Shown in pieces: positions 1 through 9,426 of a DNA stretch of 10,387 nucleotides. The translations under genes and the position numbers were made by a program. The DNA comes from Paracoccaceae bacterium (lineage in GTDB: Bacteria; Pseudomonadota; Alphaproteobacteria; Rhodobacterales; Rhodobacteraceae), in the NCBI GenBank assembly GCA_003500165.1, contig DNSZ01000193.1:7202-17588 (forward strand), in the 5' to 3' direction. The notes below the pieces were generated by a model, which saw nothing but the letters and a program-made list of their open reading frames with translations, was not told where the DNA came from and did no database searches. Position 1 is the first letter of the stretch; every line of letters starts with the position of its first letter.

Positions 1-331
1 CCGGGCGGGCGCTCAGCAACCTGTTTGGACCCGAGCAAGCGCGACGTGCTCCGGGCGGTTCCACCCGACCTGGGATTAGGGCGCCCGGCCACCGCCCCGG
101 CGCCATGGACGCCATTCGGGGCGCCATGCGGGCCGGGTCCCGGCACCAAAGCGGGCGCCAGCCGGACGGGGCGGCCATTGTCAGACGGCCTTGCGACGCC
201 CCTGGCCCGTCAGCCGAGGGCGCGGCCCATGTCCTGGTCCGTCGCGGTTCCGGATTTCGGGTCGAGAGCCCGGCTCATCCGATATGCCCTACATTTTCCC
301 AGCTTTTGCGATCAAGCCGGTCGGTTACGGT

Positions 332-394
332 GTTTTCAACCAGCCCCGTCAGTTTTGCCGCCTTCAGTGCGGCGAAGGTTGGGGCGTTGAAAAC
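332..394. repeat. Long imperfect nested palindrome
   Basis: The outer arms are a perfect 9-bp inverted repeat, GTTTTCAAC (332-340) and GTTGAAAAC (386-394). Inside them CCCC (344-347) faces GGGG (381-384). The core is TTTTGCCGC (353-361) against GCGGCGAAG (369-377), with a 7-base loop. In plus-strand RNA the core forms nine pairs including two G-U wobbles. In minus-strand RNA those two become A-C mismatches, so the plus strand folds better. There is no T-run after the hairpin in either direction, so a classical intrinsic terminator is not supported. It begins about 60 bp past the hemB stop codon. It may be a structured RNA, an operator, or a remnant of a small repeat; copy number in the genome would separate these. 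Confidence 0.55.
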
Positions 395-435
395 GCGTCG
401 AGCGAAGTTCAAACCACGGTCCGCAAACGGCTGCG

Positions 436-448
436 CGCCGGGCCGGCG
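436..448 (-). terminator. hemB: Possible hemB terminator hairpin
   Basis: CGCCGG (436-441) and CCGGCG (443-448) are perfect inverted repeats, only 7 bp past the hemB stop codon. The central base leaves too tight a loop for the full stem, so in RNA it would close as a 4-bp stem with a 5-base loop. No T-tract follows directly on the minus strand, although a short TTT lies about ten bases further on. In DNA this GC-rich such a hairpin can arise by chance, so this is a weak call. Confidence 0.22.
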
Positions 449-454
449 AACCGC

Positions 455-1450
455 CTATCCCAGCGCCTCGGCCACCATCGGCGCGAAATAGGTCAGGATG
501 CCGTCGCAGCCCGCCCGTTTGAACGCGAGCAGGCTTTCGGTCATCGCCTTGTCGACATCGAGCCAGCCGTTCTGCGCGGCCGCCCGGATCATCGCATATT
601 CGCCCGAGACCTGATAGGCGAAGGTCGGCGCGCCGAAGCGTTCCTTCACCCGCCGGCAGATATCCAGATAGGGCATGCCGGGCTTGACCATCACCATATC
701 GGCCCCGGCCGACAGATCCTTGGCAATCAGCCGCAGCGCCTCGTCGGAATTGCCCGGGTCCATCTGATAGGTCTTCTTGTCGCCCTTCAGCGCGCCCGAC
801 GCACCGACCGCATCGCGGAACGGGCCATAGAAGGCGGAGGCATATTTCGCCGCATAGGACATGATCGCGGTGTGCTTGAAGCCCTCGTCCTCGAGCGCCG
901 AGCGGATCGCGCGGATGCGCCCATCCATCATGTCGGACGGCCCCAGAATGTCGGCGCCTGCGGCCGCGTGCCCCAGCGCCTGCTTGCGCAATGCTTCGAG
1001 CGTCTCGTCGTTCAGCACCTCGCCATCGCGGACCAGCCCGTCATGGCCAAGCGCGTTATAGGGGTCGAGCGCGACATCGAGCATCACCGCGATATCGGGC
1101 ACGCTGTCCTTGATCGCGCGGGTCGCGCGGTTGACCAGATTGTCGGGGTTCCACGCCTCGGCGCAATCCTCGGTCTTCTTCGCCGGGTCGGTATAGGGGA
1201 AAAGCGCGATCACCGGGATGCCCAGTTCCTGCGCGTGGCGCGCCGCGCCGACCGCCAGATCGACCGACAGCCGCTCGACCCCGGGCATCGAGGCCACGGG
1301 CTCGCGCATCTCTTCGCCCGCGCGCACGAAGATCGGCCAGATCAGGTCGTCGGGCGACAGGCTGTGTTCGCGCACCAGGGCGCGCAGGGCAGGGGTGCGG
1401 CGCAACCGGCGCGAACGGAAAAGCGGGAAACTGCGATGGACGGCGTGCAT
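455..1450 (-). CDS. hemB: Porphobilinogen synthase (delta-aminolevulinic acid dehydratase) HemB
   Basis: The enzyme condenses two molecules of 5-aminolevulinate into porphobilinogen, the first common step of tetrapyrrole (heme, siroheme, cobalamin, bacteriochlorophyll) synthesis, in the cytosol. The 331-residue product has the usual family length. The two Schiff-base lysines are visible: K202 in YAAKYASAFYGPFR and K256 in VMVKPGMPYLD. The segment DVALDPYNALGHDG (125-138) is the metal-binding stretch. Zinc-type enzymes have three cysteines here; this protein has Asp and Ala instead, so it belongs to the zinc-independent class known from Bradyrhizobium and Rhodobacter. I chose the ATG at 1450 because the protein from MHAVHRSFPL matches family length. 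An in-frame upstream start at 1537 would add 29 residues that do not look like HemB and would take up most of the gap to mfd. A GAGG sits about 8 bases before the chosen ATG. The gene is monocistronic as far as visible and divergent from mfd. Confidence 0.97.
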   Translation of the reverse strand: MHAVHRSFPLFRSRRLRRTPALRALVREHSLSPDDLIWPIFVRAGEEMREPVASMPGVERLSVDLAVGAARHAQELGIPVIALFPYTDPAKKTEDCAEAWNPDNLVNRATRAIKDSVPDIAVMLDVALDPYNALGHDGLVRDGEVLNDETLEALRKQALGHAAAGADILGPSDMMDGRIRAIRSALEDEGFKHTAIMSYAAKYASAFYGPFRDAVGASGALKGDKKTYQMDPGNSDEALRLIAKDLSAGADMVMVKPGMPYLDICRRVKERFGAPTFAYQVSGEYAMIRAAAQNGWLDVDKAMTESLLAFKRAGCDGILTYFAPMVAEALG

Positions 1451-1554
1451 GGGCGGGCCTCGGGCTTGGTCTGGGGTTCCCTCGCATAGCGGGCCCGCGC
1501 GCTCAAGCCTTGCCGGGTTGACAAGGACCGCCTGCACGGCCCACCCGGCGAGGC
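1451..1554. promoter_or_regulatory. Divergent hemB-mfd intergenic region with a -35-like hexamer
   Basis: This 104-bp gap must hold the start signals of both genes. A perfect TTGACA lies at 1518-1523 facing mfd, but the hexamer 17 bp further on (1541-1546, CCACCC) is no -10 box, so the promoter is only half supported. The TTGACA overlaps a small inverted repeat, CCTTG (1508-1512) and CAAGG (1522-1526). No convincing promoter was found on the minus strand for hemB. mfd has only a short GAGG-type ribosome site just before its ATG. Confidence 0.25.
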
Positions 1555-5031
<3,477 letters not shown>

Positions 5032-5036
5032 CTGCT

Positions 5037-5070
5037 CCGGGCCGCCCGCGTCGGATCGCCGATGGCCCGG
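5037..5070. terminator. Hairpin between convergent mfd and serS
   Basis: CCGGGCC (5037-5043) pairs with GGCCCGG (5064-5070), and inside it TCGG (5051-5054) pairs with CCGA (5059-5062) around a 4-base loop. It begins 5 bp after the mfd stop and ends 10 bp before the end of serS, the expected place for a shared bidirectional terminator. It lacks a T-run on either strand, so Rho or a non-canonical mechanism may do the work. Confidence 0.4.
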
Positions 5071-5080
5071 CCAGCGCCGA

Positions 5081-6373
5081 TCAGACGAGCGCGCCGTCCC
5101 GGGTCAGCCGCGTCCTGCCGCCAAGCCAGGGCGCCAGCACCGGCGGCAGGCTGACCGATCCATCCGCCTGCTGGCCGTTTTCCAGCACCGCGATCAGGCA
5201 GCGCCCGACGGCCAGGCCCGACCCGTTCAGCGTGTGCGGGAAGGCGGGCTTGCCGCCGCCTTCGGGACGGAACCGGGCGTTCATCCGGCGGGCCTGGAAA
5301 TCGCCGCAAAGCGAGACGGAGCTGATCTCGCGATAGCGGTCCTGACCGGGCAGCCAGACCTCGATATCGTGGGTGCGGCGCGCCCCGAACCCCATATCGC
5401 CGGTGCACAGCACCACGGTGCGATAGGGCAGGCCGAGCCGCTCGAGGATGTCCTCGGCGCAGCGCGTCATCCGGTCGAGCTCGGCCCGGCCGTCATCGGG
5501 GTGGACGATCGACACCATCTCGACCTTTTCGAACTGATGCTGGCGCAGCATCCCGGCGGTGTCCTTGCCGGCGCTGCCCGCCTCGGAGCGGAAGCATTGC
5601 GAATGGGCGACATAGCGGCGCGGCAGATACCCGCCATCGATCATCTGGCCCGCGACGATGTTGGTCAGCGTGACCTCGGCGGTGGGGATCAGCCACCAGC
5701 CTTCGCGGGTCTGATAGCTGTCCTCGCCGAATTTCGGCAACTGGCCGGTGCCCAGCATCGCGTCTTCGCGCACCAGCACGGGCGTCCAGGTCTCGGTCAG
5801 GCCGTTTTCCGCGACATGGGTATCCAGCATGAACTGCCCGAGCGCGCGGTGCAGGCGCGCGATGGCGCCCGACAGCACCACGAAGCGCGCGCCCGACAGC
5901 CGGGCGGCGGTCTCGAAATCCATGCCGGGCCGGACGCCGGCAATCTCGAAATGTTCCCGGGGCGGGAAATCGAAGGCGCGTGGCCGGCCCCAGCGCCGGA
6001 GCTCGACATTGTCGTCCTCATCCGCGCCATCGGGCACATCGGCCAGCGGCAGGTTCGGTAGCCCCATCAACAGGTCGGTCAGCCGGGCATCCGCCGCCTT
6101 GGCCTCGGCCTCCAGCGCGGCGATCTCGGCTTTCTTTTCGGCCACCAGCGCGCGCAGCCTTTCGAAGCCCGCCGCGTCGCCGGCGGCCTTTGCCGCACCG
6201 ATCTCCTTCGACGCCGCGTTGCGCGCGGCCTGGGCGGCCTCGGCCGCCGTCACCTTGTCGCGGCGAGCGGCGTCGAGGGCGAGGATCTCGGTGGCCACGG
6301 GGGCTGCGCCGCGCCGGGCCAGGGCGGCGTCGAACCCGGCCGGGTCGTCGCGGATCGCGCGGATGTCATGCAT
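5081..6373 (-). CDS. serS: Seryl-tRNA synthetase
   Basis: This class II aminoacyl-tRNA synthetase charges tRNA-Ser (and tRNA-Sec where present) with serine in the cytosol. The product has 430 residues, the same as E. coli SerS. Residues about 1-105 form the long charged helical arm (Ala, Glu, Lys and Arg-rich coiled coil) that grips the tRNA variable loop. The catalytic domain follows: the motif 1 region ALGQFMLDTHVAENGLTETW (177-196), the TAE serine-binding signature (231-233), motif 2 from FRSEAGSAG to HQFEKVE (261-285) and motif 3 NGSGLAVGR (383-391). All key blocks are present. The ATG at 6373 is the only sensible start, because an in-frame TGA lies three codons upstream. No strong Shine-Dalgarno is visible before it. 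The gene lies 66 bp after the substrate-binding protein gene on the same strand with a hairpin between them, so it may have its own promoter or receive read-through. Confidence 0.98.
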   Translation of the reverse strand: MHDIRAIRDDPAGFDAALARRGAAPVATEILALDAARRDKVTAAEAAQAARNAASKEIGAAKAAGDAAGFERLRALVAEKKAEIAALEAEAKAADARLTDLLMGLPNLPLADVPDGADEDDNVELRRWGRPRAFDFPPREHFEIAGVRPGMDFETAARLSGARFVVLSGAIARLHRALGQFMLDTHVAENGLTETWTPVLVREDAMLGTGQLPKFGEDSYQTREGWWLIPTAEVTLTNIVAGQMIDGGYLPRRYVAHSQCFRSEAGSAGKDTAGMLRQHQFEKVEMVSIVHPDDGRAELDRMTRCAEDILERLGLPYRTVVLCTGDMGFGARRTHDIEVWLPGQDRYREISSVSLCGDFQARRMNARFRPEGGGKPAFPHTLNGSGLAVGRCLIAVLENGQQADGSVSLPPVLAPWLGGRTRLTRDGALV

Positions 6374-6407
6374 GGGGGTTCACCGGCTCGGCCATTGGGG
6401 GGGCCGC

Positions 6408-6428
6408 GCGCCGGGCAGGGCCCGGCGC
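6408..6428 (-). terminator. GC hairpin after the substrate-binding protein gene
   Basis: GCGCCGGGC (6408-6416) and GCCCGGCGC (6420-6428) form a perfect 9-bp stem with a 3-base loop, 11 bp past the stop of the upstream minus-strand gene. On that strand the stem is followed by a run of C rather than T. It looks like a terminator or a 3'-end stabilising stem that separates the transporter gene from serS. Confidence 0.45.
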
Positions 6429-6439
6429 CGGCCTGTCGA

Positions 6440-7576
6440 TCACATGCCGCATTCGGCGGCATAGGCGTCCTGGTGATCTTCCAGCGCAACGCCGATGATG
6501 CGGTTGGTCAGCACGTCGCCCTCGCGCACCACCTCGCGGACATAGATGTCCTGGATCGGGTGATGGTTGGGGCCGAACGCGAAATCGCCCCGCGTGCTGT
6601 CGAAATCGGCCGCCTCGAGCGCGGCACGAAAGGCGTCGGGGTCCGAAGGATCGGCCACTTCAAGCGCCGAGATCAGCAGATTCGCGGTGTCAAAGCCCTG
6701 GCTGGCATAAAGCGAGGGCAGCCGCCCGTATTCGGCCTCAAAGCTCTCGACGAAGGCGGCGTTCACCGGGTTGTCGATATCCTTCGACCACTGGCTGGTG
6801 TTGACCACGCCCAGCGCGGCATCGCCGACCGCCTGCAGGATACCCTGGTCGAACGAAAAGGCCGGCCCCAGCACCGGAATGTCGACGCCGCTATCGGCAT
6901 ATTGCTTGAGGAAGGAAATCCCCATCCCGCCCGGCAGGAAGAAGAACACCGAATCCGCCCCCGAGGCCCGGATCTGGGCGATCTCGGCTGCATAGTCGGT
7001 CTGGCCGAGCTGGGTGTAAAGCTCGCCCGCCAGGTCGCCCTGGTAGAACCGCTTGTAGCCGGTCAGCGCGTCGCGGCCCGCCGGATAGTTCGGCGCCAGG
7101 ATGAAACTGTTCGTGTAACCCGCTGAATTCGCATAGGCGCCGGCGGCCTCATGCAGGTTGTCATTCTGCCAGGCGACGTTGAAGTAGTTGGGGTGGCAGC
7201 CCGCGCCGGCCAGCTGCGACGGCCCGGCATTGGGCGACAGATAGAACACCCCCTGGGCGGTTGCCGACGGCACCACCGCCATCGCCAGATTCGACCAGAT
7301 GATGCCGGTCAGAACGTCCACATCCTCGGCCTGGATCATCCGGTCGGCCAGTTGCACGGCGATGTCGGGCTTGCGCTGGTCGTCCTCGACGATCACCTCG
7401 ATGTCGTCGCGGTCCGATTGGGCGAGCGCCAGCAGGAAGCCGTCCCGCACGTCGATCCCAAGCCCGGCACCGCCGCCCGACAAGGTGGTGATCATGCCGA
7501 CCTTGACCTCGGCCGCCGCCGTTCCCGCGGTTCCCGCCGCCAGCGCGGCGGCAAGCGCCAGATATCCAACCTTCAT
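6440..7576 (-). CDS. Periplasmic substrate-binding protein, branched-chain amino acid (LivJ/type 1) ABC family
   Basis: This would capture a small solute in the periplasm and hand it to an ABC importer. The product has 378 residues, typical for the family. Residues 1-22 are a signal peptide: MK, a hydrophobic Ala/Leu-rich core, and a likely cleavage at TAAA|EV. The mature start VKVGMITTLSGGGAGLGIDVRDGF is the classic opening of type 1 periplasmic binding folds, and NPVNAAFVESFEAEYGRLPSLYASQGFD (269-296) is the usual C-lobe signature. The mature protein has only two cysteines, C127 and C376, which might form a disulfide. The start at 7576 is fixed by the signal peptide and by a strong ribosome site. 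The substrate cannot be read from the sequence; amino acids, aromatic acids or amides are all possible in this family. No permease or ATPase gene for an importer is adjacent, so it is an orphan here. The adjacent cydDC encodes an exporter and is not its partner. Confidence 0.88.
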   Translation of the reverse strand: MKVGYLALAAALAAGTAGTAAAEVKVGMITTLSGGGAGLGIDVRDGFLLALAQSDRDDIEVIVEDDQRKPDIAVQLADRMIQAEDVDVLTGIIWSNLAMAVVPSATAQGVFYLSPNAGPSQLAGAGCHPNYFNVAWQNDNLHEAAGAYANSAGYTNSFILAPNYPAGRDALTGYKRFYQGDLAGELYTQLGQTDYAAEIAQIRASGADSVFFFLPGGMGISFLKQYADSGVDIPVLGPAFSFDQGILQAVGDAALGVVNTSQWSKDIDNPVNAAFVESFEAEYGRLPSLYASQGFDTANLLISALEVADPSDPDAFRAALEAADFDSTRGDFAFGPNHHPIQDIYVREVVREGDVLTNRIIGVALEDHQDAYAAECGM

Positions 7577-7578
7577 CG

Positions 7579-7590
7579 CCTCTCTCCCCT
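7579..7590 (-). promoter_or_regulatory. Ribosome binding site of the substrate-binding protein gene
   Basis: On the minus strand this reads AGGGGAGAGAGG, two bases before the ATG at 7576, with the AGGGGAG core 7 bases away. It is the strongest Shine-Dalgarno-like tract among the six genes. It decides the start against longer in-frame alternatives reaching 7882, which would run through the intergenic region into cydD. Confidence 0.7.
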
Positions 7591-7628
7591 GTTGTTCCGT
7601 TGGCGCCGCCGTGGCACCGGCCCCTGTC

Positions 7629-7657
7629 CTTGTTTCCGGCGCGGCGGGCGCGGTCAA
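7629..7657 (-). promoter_or_regulatory. Candidate promoter of the substrate-binding protein gene
   Basis: On the minus strand, TTGACC (7657-7652) is a five-of-six match to a sigma-70 -35 box. It is followed after exactly 17 bp by AACAAG (7634-7629), a three-of-six match to -10. Transcription would begin near 7622, giving a leader of about 45 bases. The -10 is weak, so this is tentative. Confidence 0.3.
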
Positions 7658-7658
7658 G

Positions 7659-7719
7659 GCCCGGCCGGATCGCGACCGGTCCGCGTTGCACCGGCCGGGC
7701 GCCCATGGCATGGGGCGCC
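7659..7719. promoter_or_regulatory. Two overlapping inverted repeats upstream of cydD
   Basis: The first repeat has perfect 10-bp arms, GCCCGGCCGG (7659-7668) and CCGGCCGGGC (7691-7700); its 22-bp spacer holds a smaller CGCG/CGCG hairpin (7671-7674 with 7682-7685) around the palindrome GACCGGTC (7674-7681). The second is GGCGCCCAT (7698-7706) against ATGGGGCGCC (7710-7719), with one bulged G and a 3-base loop. The right arm of the first and left arm of the second share 7698-7700, so in RNA they partly exclude each other. The second ends 12 bases before the cydD ATG. Possible roles are an attenuator or leader switch for cydD, or a protein-binding operator between the two divergent promoters. 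All arms are GC-only, so chance is a real alternative. Confidence 0.35.
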
Positions 7720-7731
7720 AAAAGATCAACG

Positions 7732-9426
7732 ATGCATGCAGGTTCCGTGCCCGATCCCGACCCGACCGCAACACCGCGCCGTGCGGCGCCACTGGCCCGG
7801 CTGACCGCCGCACAGGCCGGCACGCTGCGCCGGGCCGCCTGGATCTCGGCACTGGCGGCGCTGACCTGGCTGCCGCAGGCATGGGCCTTGGCGATGGTGT
7901 TCGGCGATGCCCTGGGCGGCCGGTTCGACCGGACGGCCGGGCTGGTCGCGGCCTTTGTCCTGCTTGGACTGCTGCGCGCCTTCCTGTCGGCCCTGGCCGA
8001 GGGGCAGCTGTTTCGCGCCGGCGAGGCGGTGGTGGCCGAGGCGCGCGCTCGGCTGATCGCGCAAGAGGTCCGGCGCGGCCCGGGCGAGGTGGCGGGGCCG
8101 GGCGCGGTCGCCGCGCTGGCGGCCGAAAAGCTCGACCTGTTGCTGCCCTATGTGGCGCGCTATGCGCCGGCCCGCGCCCGGGCGATGCTGCTGCCGGCGG
8201 CGATTCTGGGGGCGGCTTTCAGCGCCTCCTGGGCGGTCGGCCTCGTCCTGCTGATTTCGGGGCCGCTGATCCCGGTGTTCCAGGCGCTGATCGGCATTGC
8301 CGCCAAGCAGGCCAGCAAGCGCCAGCTGGTCGAGGTCGGCGCGCTGAACGATCTGCTTGTGGATCGGTTGTCGGCGCTGACGGCGGTGCGGCTGCTCGAT
8401 GCCGGGGCGCGCGTCGGGCGGGATTTCGCCACCGCATCGGACAGCCTGCGCCGGCGCACCATGGCGGTGCTGCGGGTTGCGTTCCTGTCCTCGACCGTTC
8501 TGGAGCTTTTCGCCGCGCTCGGCGTGGCAATGGTGGCGGTCTGGTGCGGCTTCACGGTGCTGGGGCTGATCGGCTGGGGCGCCTGGGCGCCGCCGCTGGC
8601 GCCGGCGCTGGCGATCTGGCTGTTGCTGCTTACCCCGGATTTCTATCAGCCGCTGCGCGATGTCGCGGCGGCCTGGCACGACAAGGCGGCGGCCGAAGCG
8701 GTGGCCGAGGAACTCGACGCGCTCGAGGCCGACAGCGCGGCGCCGCTGTTGGGCAGCGGCGGGCGGGCCGCGCCGCTGACCGGTCCCGCGACGATCCGGC
8801 TGACCGGTGTCGCGGCGCGCGCCGGCAGCGGCTGGATCGGCTTTCCCGACCTCGCCATCATGGCTGGCGACACGGTCGCGCTGACCGGGCCATCGGGGGT
8901 CGGCAAGACGACGCTGTTGCGGCTGATCGCCGGGCTGGTCGCGCCCGAGGCGGGCCAGATCGCGGTCGCCGGCCGGCCGCTGGACGACGACACTGCCGAT
9001 GGCTGGCGGGCGCGGCTTGGCTGGATGCCGCAAGGCGCCTGGTTCGCCAATGAATCGCTGCGTGCCACGATCACCGGCGGGCGGCCCGGCGATCTGGATG
9101 CGGCGCTGGATGCGGCCGCCGTCGGACCGGTGATCGCGGCGCTGCCCCAGGGCCTCGACACGCGGCTTGGCGAGCGCGGGGTCGGCCTGTCGGGCGGCGA
9201 GGCGCGCCGCGTCGTGCTGGCCCGCGCGCTTTACGGCACGCCCGATGTCATCCTGGCCGACGAGCCGACGGCCGATCTCGATGCCGACACCGCCGCGGCG
9301 GTCACCGCCGGGTTGCTTGCCCAGGCGGCGCGCGGTGCGACCCTGATCGTGGCCACCCACGACCCGGCGCTGGCTGCCCGGATGGGCCGGACCGTGCCGC
9401 TGGGTCAGGGATCGGAGGCCGCCTGA
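7732..9426 (+). CDS. cydD: Thiol reductant ABC exporter subunit CydD
   Basis: CydD pairs with CydC in an inner-membrane ABC transporter that E. coli work links to export of cysteine and glutathione and to assembly of cytochrome bd and periplasmic c-type cytochromes. The 564-residue product has an N-terminal membrane domain with about six hydrophobic spans (near 35-59, 70-88, 151-173, 171-190, 256-280 and 284-305) and the CydD-type TPDFYQPLRD (301-310). The ATPase domain has Walker A GPSGVGKT (386-393), Q-loop Q434, signature LSGGE (486-490), Walker B VILADE (506-511) and switch histidine H543, so it should hydrolyse ATP. The start is uncertain: ATG 7732 gives a normal N-terminus, ATG 7705 would lie inside a hairpin arm, and GTG 7747 is also possible. 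None has a strong ribosome site. The stop overlaps the cydC start by one base, so the two are one operon. Confidence 0.93.
   Translation: MHAGSVPDPDPTATPRRAAPLARLTAAQAGTLRRAAWISALAALTWLPQAWALAMVFGDALGGRFDRTAGLVAAFVLLGLLRAFLSALAEGQLFRAGEAVVAEARARLIAQEVRRGPGEVAGPGAVAALAAEKLDLLLPYVARYAPARARAMLLPAAILGAAFSASWAVGLVLLISGPLIPVFQALIGIAAKQASKRQLVEVGALNDLLVDRLSALTAVRLLDAGARVGRDFATASDSLRRRTMAVLRVAFLSSTVLELFAALGVAMVAVWCGFTVLGLIGWGAWAPPLAPALAIWLLLLTPDFYQPLRDVAAAWHDKAAAEAVAEELDALEADSAAPLLGSGGRAAPLTGPATIRLTGVAARAGSGWIGFPDLAIMAGDTVALTGPSGVGKTTLLRLIAGLVAPEAGQIAVAGRPLDDDTADGWRARLGWMPQGAWFANESLRATITGGRPGDLDAALDAAAVGPVIAALPQGLDTRLGERGVGLSGGEARRVVLARALYGTPDVILADEPTADLDADTAAAVTAGLLAQAARGATLIVATHDPALAARMGRTVPLGQGSEAA

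Larger units (their letters stand above)
1..454. other. Non-coding or unassigned stretch downstream of hemB
   Basis: I see no gene I can support here. Plus-strand frames stay open for about 120 codons, but their translations are rich in Pro, Arg, Gly and Ala, carry no recognisable motif, and run through positions that look intergenic. A minus-strand frame opens at an ATG at 178 and remains open to the left edge (59 codons, Trp/Met/Arg/Pro-rich); it could be the start of a leftward gene, but nothing in it is recognisable. A 22-codon minus-strand frame (278 down to 210) has only a weak upstream purine tract. Positions about 280-420 are clearly richer in A and T than the rest of the window, as expected of a promoter or structured intergenic DNA. 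A possible leftward promoter has TTGAAA at 339-334 and CTTGAT at 316-311 on the minus strand, 17 bp apart; the -10 match is poor. Confidence 0.6.

Noticed and set aside
210..278. A 22-codon minus-strand frame with a nearby purine tract
   Set aside because: It is too short to judge, the ribosome site is weak and there is no recognisable peptide.
332..394. An integron attC-like recombination site
   Set aside because: The arms resemble the RYYYAAC/GTTRRRY cores but each misses one required base (TTTCAAC, GTTGAAA), and no integrase or cassette is present.
191..1489. A 432-codon plus-strand frame opposite hemB
   Set aside because: It is antisense to an intact HemB, with Arg/His/Gly/Asp-rich composition and no motif.
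1451..1537. A longer HemB starting at 1537
   Set aside because: The 29 extra residues do not look like HemB, exceed the usual length and would use most of the divergent promoter region.
1451..1554. An alphaproteobacterial LexA box (GTTC-N7-GTTC) before the repair gene mfd
   Set aside because: Only a single GTTC is present, with no second half at the right spacing.
7600..7731. A longer CydD starting at 7600
   Set aside because: The 44 added residues are Arg/Pro-rich, lie in the divergent gap and would overlap the signals of the opposite gene.
7577..7731. An FNR-type box before cydD
   Set aside because: No TTGAT-N4-ATCAA-like palindrome is present; the only GATCAA lacks a partner half-site.
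7299..9053. A 584-codon plus-strand frame crossing the binding-protein gene, the intergenic gap and cydD
   Set aside because: It runs antisense through one real gene and out of frame through another; the translation is Gly/Arg/Ala-rich low-complexity sequence.
7726..9360. A 544-codon minus-strand frame opposite cydD
   Set aside because: It is the shadow of cydD, rich in Arg, Gln and Gly with no motif.
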